A stretch of 64,000 nucleotides of DNA from an uncultured Flavobacteriaceae bacterium. GTDB taxonomy: Bacteria; Bacteroidota; Bacteroidia; Flavobacteriales; Flavobacteriaceae. Position 1 is the first letter of the stretch. Every line of letters begins with the position of its first letter. A program made the position numbers and the translations under genes. Shown one piece after another: positions 63,237 to 64,000 of this stretch. Where the stretch lies: positions 1 to 64,000 of the forward strand of contig CALDUF010000029.1 in assembly GCA_937923515.1 (NCBI GenBank). Reading direction: 5' to 3'. The notes beneath the pieces are model-generated. The model had not been told where the DNA came from and searched no databases. It worked only from the letters and a program-made list of their open reading frames with translations.

Positions 63237-64000
63237 CTATCCTACAATATGTAGTTCGGTAAATTCTTTTTTCAAGATTAGTGTGTTGTCACCATCAAAA
63301 TTTAAATCTTTTGAAGGAATAACTTCATTATCAATTTGCACCTCTTTAATGCTAAAAGGTAGCCCGTGTAAGTTTAACTTAAATGTTTTATAAGTGGTCA
63401 TAAACTTACCTGTTTTGTGCTGTTGTATAATAAGCTCGTTTGGCTTACCAAGCAATCTAAAGTTACGTAAACTGTAGCGTCCTTTAATATAATCGTAGCC
63501 ATCAGTAGCATCTTCATACACCATAGACTCTTCTTTACCTTCAGTATAATACACATCAAGCGTTAACTCATCAATAGTTTTTTCGCCCACGTATTGTTGA
63601 ATAGGGTATTTAGGTATCATTGCGCCCTCTTTTACAAAAATTGGCATACTATCTAAATCTGCATCAACCCAAACTTCTTGACCACCTTCTACAACCTCGT
63701 CTGTCCAGAAGTTATACCATTTGCCTCTAGGAATATACATGCGTCTTCCTTTTTGGTTTGGCCCATTTACAGGACATACTAATATTTTTTCACCAAAAAT
63801 AAACTCATCGTTTCTGTAATGCGTTTGTGGATCTTGTTGATCGTAAAGCACTAACGATTTTAAGATAGGAATACCCTCTTCAGCATATCTCCAAAACGCC
63901 GTATACAAATAAGGTAATAGTTGGTATCTTATTTCGATAAACTTACGTACTACATTTGTAATGGTATCATCAAAAGCCCAAGGTTCTTGATCACCATGAT
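63237..64000 (-). CDS. GH31 alpha-glucosidase, 5' part outside window
   Basis: The ORF track begins at an internal TTG. The frame continues to the window edge and reads DQEPWAFDD then RYQLLPYLYTAFWRYAEEG, typical of the GH31 barrel end. The visible part covers that end (about 30 residues), the proximal C-terminal beta-sandwich (GEKILVCPVNGPNQKGRRMYIP; WVDADLDSMPIFVKEGAMIP) and the DUF5110-like distal domain. The catalytic residues lie upstream and cannot be seen. Family members release alpha-linked glucose (maltose, starch, or glycan trimming). A strong terminator follows; the gene is outside the beta-glucan locus. Confidence 0.93.
   Translation of the reverse strand, partial: HGDQEPWAFDDTITNVVRKFIEIRYQLLPYLYTAFWRYAEEGIPILKSLVLYDQQDPQTHYRNDEFIFGEKILVCPVNGPNQKGRRMYIPRGKWYNFWTDEVVEGGQEVWVDADLDSMPIFVKEGAMIPKYPIQQYVGEKTIDELTLDVYYTEGKEESMVYEDATDGYDYIKGRYSLRNFRLLGKPNELIIQQHKTGKFMTTYKTFKLNLHGLPFSIKEVQIDNEVIPSKDLNFDGDNTLILKKEFTELHIVG

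Noticed and set aside
1-64000. Insertion sequences, prophage genes, restriction or defence systems
   Set aside because: No transposase, integrase, phage structural protein, methylase, Cas or toxin-antitoxin pattern was found in any frame.

Overview
The window is chromosomal DNA from a member of the Flavobacteriaceae (Bacteroidota), most likely marine. The evidence is low G+C, SusC/SusD pairs, type IX secretion sorting domains (type A at 18337-19776, type B at 58816-60186), Bacteroidota-type promoters (TTTG...TAnnTTTG) and gene pairs typical of the family such as DUF4175-like/ybeY/mnmG. No rRNA, phage, transposase or CRISPR array was found.

Layout. (1) 1-17.5 kb is mostly housekeeping: mnmG (cut by the window edge), ybeY, a giant coiled-coil membrane protein, gltX, an HD-domain protein, a band-7/SPFH protein, a GNAT/FemAB-like protein, an EptA-like phosphoethanolamine transferase next to an acyltransferase-3 protein, glnS, folB and tRNA-Cys. 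A perfect match to the parS consensus lies between mnmG and ybeY. (2) 17.5-49.7 kb: after a LysE-type exporter comes a large beta-glucan (laminarin-type) polysaccharide utilisation locus (PUL) of about 31 kb, all on the minus strand. In transcription order it holds a SusR-like membrane regulator, SusC, SusD, a lipoprotein with three tandem copies of one domain, a glycosidase-outer-membrane-barrel fusion, a surface glycan-binding lipoprotein, a GH16 laminarinase, a GH149-type beta-1,3-glucan phosphorylase, two paralogous GH17 proteins (one cytoplasmic, one lipoprotein), a GH30 lipoprotein, an MFS symporter fused to GH17, a second free GH17, an FG-GAP/ASPIC lipoprotein and a type IX-secreted glycan-binding protein. 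(3) 49.8-54 kb holds small accessory genes and a SulP permease. (4) 54-64 kb holds rnr, a 616-bp AT-rich gap with a perfect DnaA box and short iterated 9-mers (candidate oriC), rpiB, a CDF zinc exporter, an ElaA-like gene, a leucine-rich-repeat T9SS protein, an OmpA protein, an S41 protease, rnpA and the end of a GH31 alpha-glucosidase.

How the PUL probably works (inference): GH16 and GH30 lipoproteins cut beta-1,3 chains and beta-1,6 branches at the surface. SusC/D and the SusE-like lipoproteins bind and import oligosaccharides, and the glycosidase-barrel fusion may trim or channel them at the outer membrane. The MFS-GH17 fusion would couple inner-membrane uptake to hydrolysis on the cytoplasmic side. 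Cytoplasmic GH17 proteins and the GH149-type phosphorylase would finish breakdown, saving energy as glucose-1-phosphate. A shared 11-bp-phased direct repeat (TGTnnnGGTA) lies upstream of susC, of the last PUL gene and, partly, of the regulator gene; with a shared 17-mer it looks like the regulon signature.
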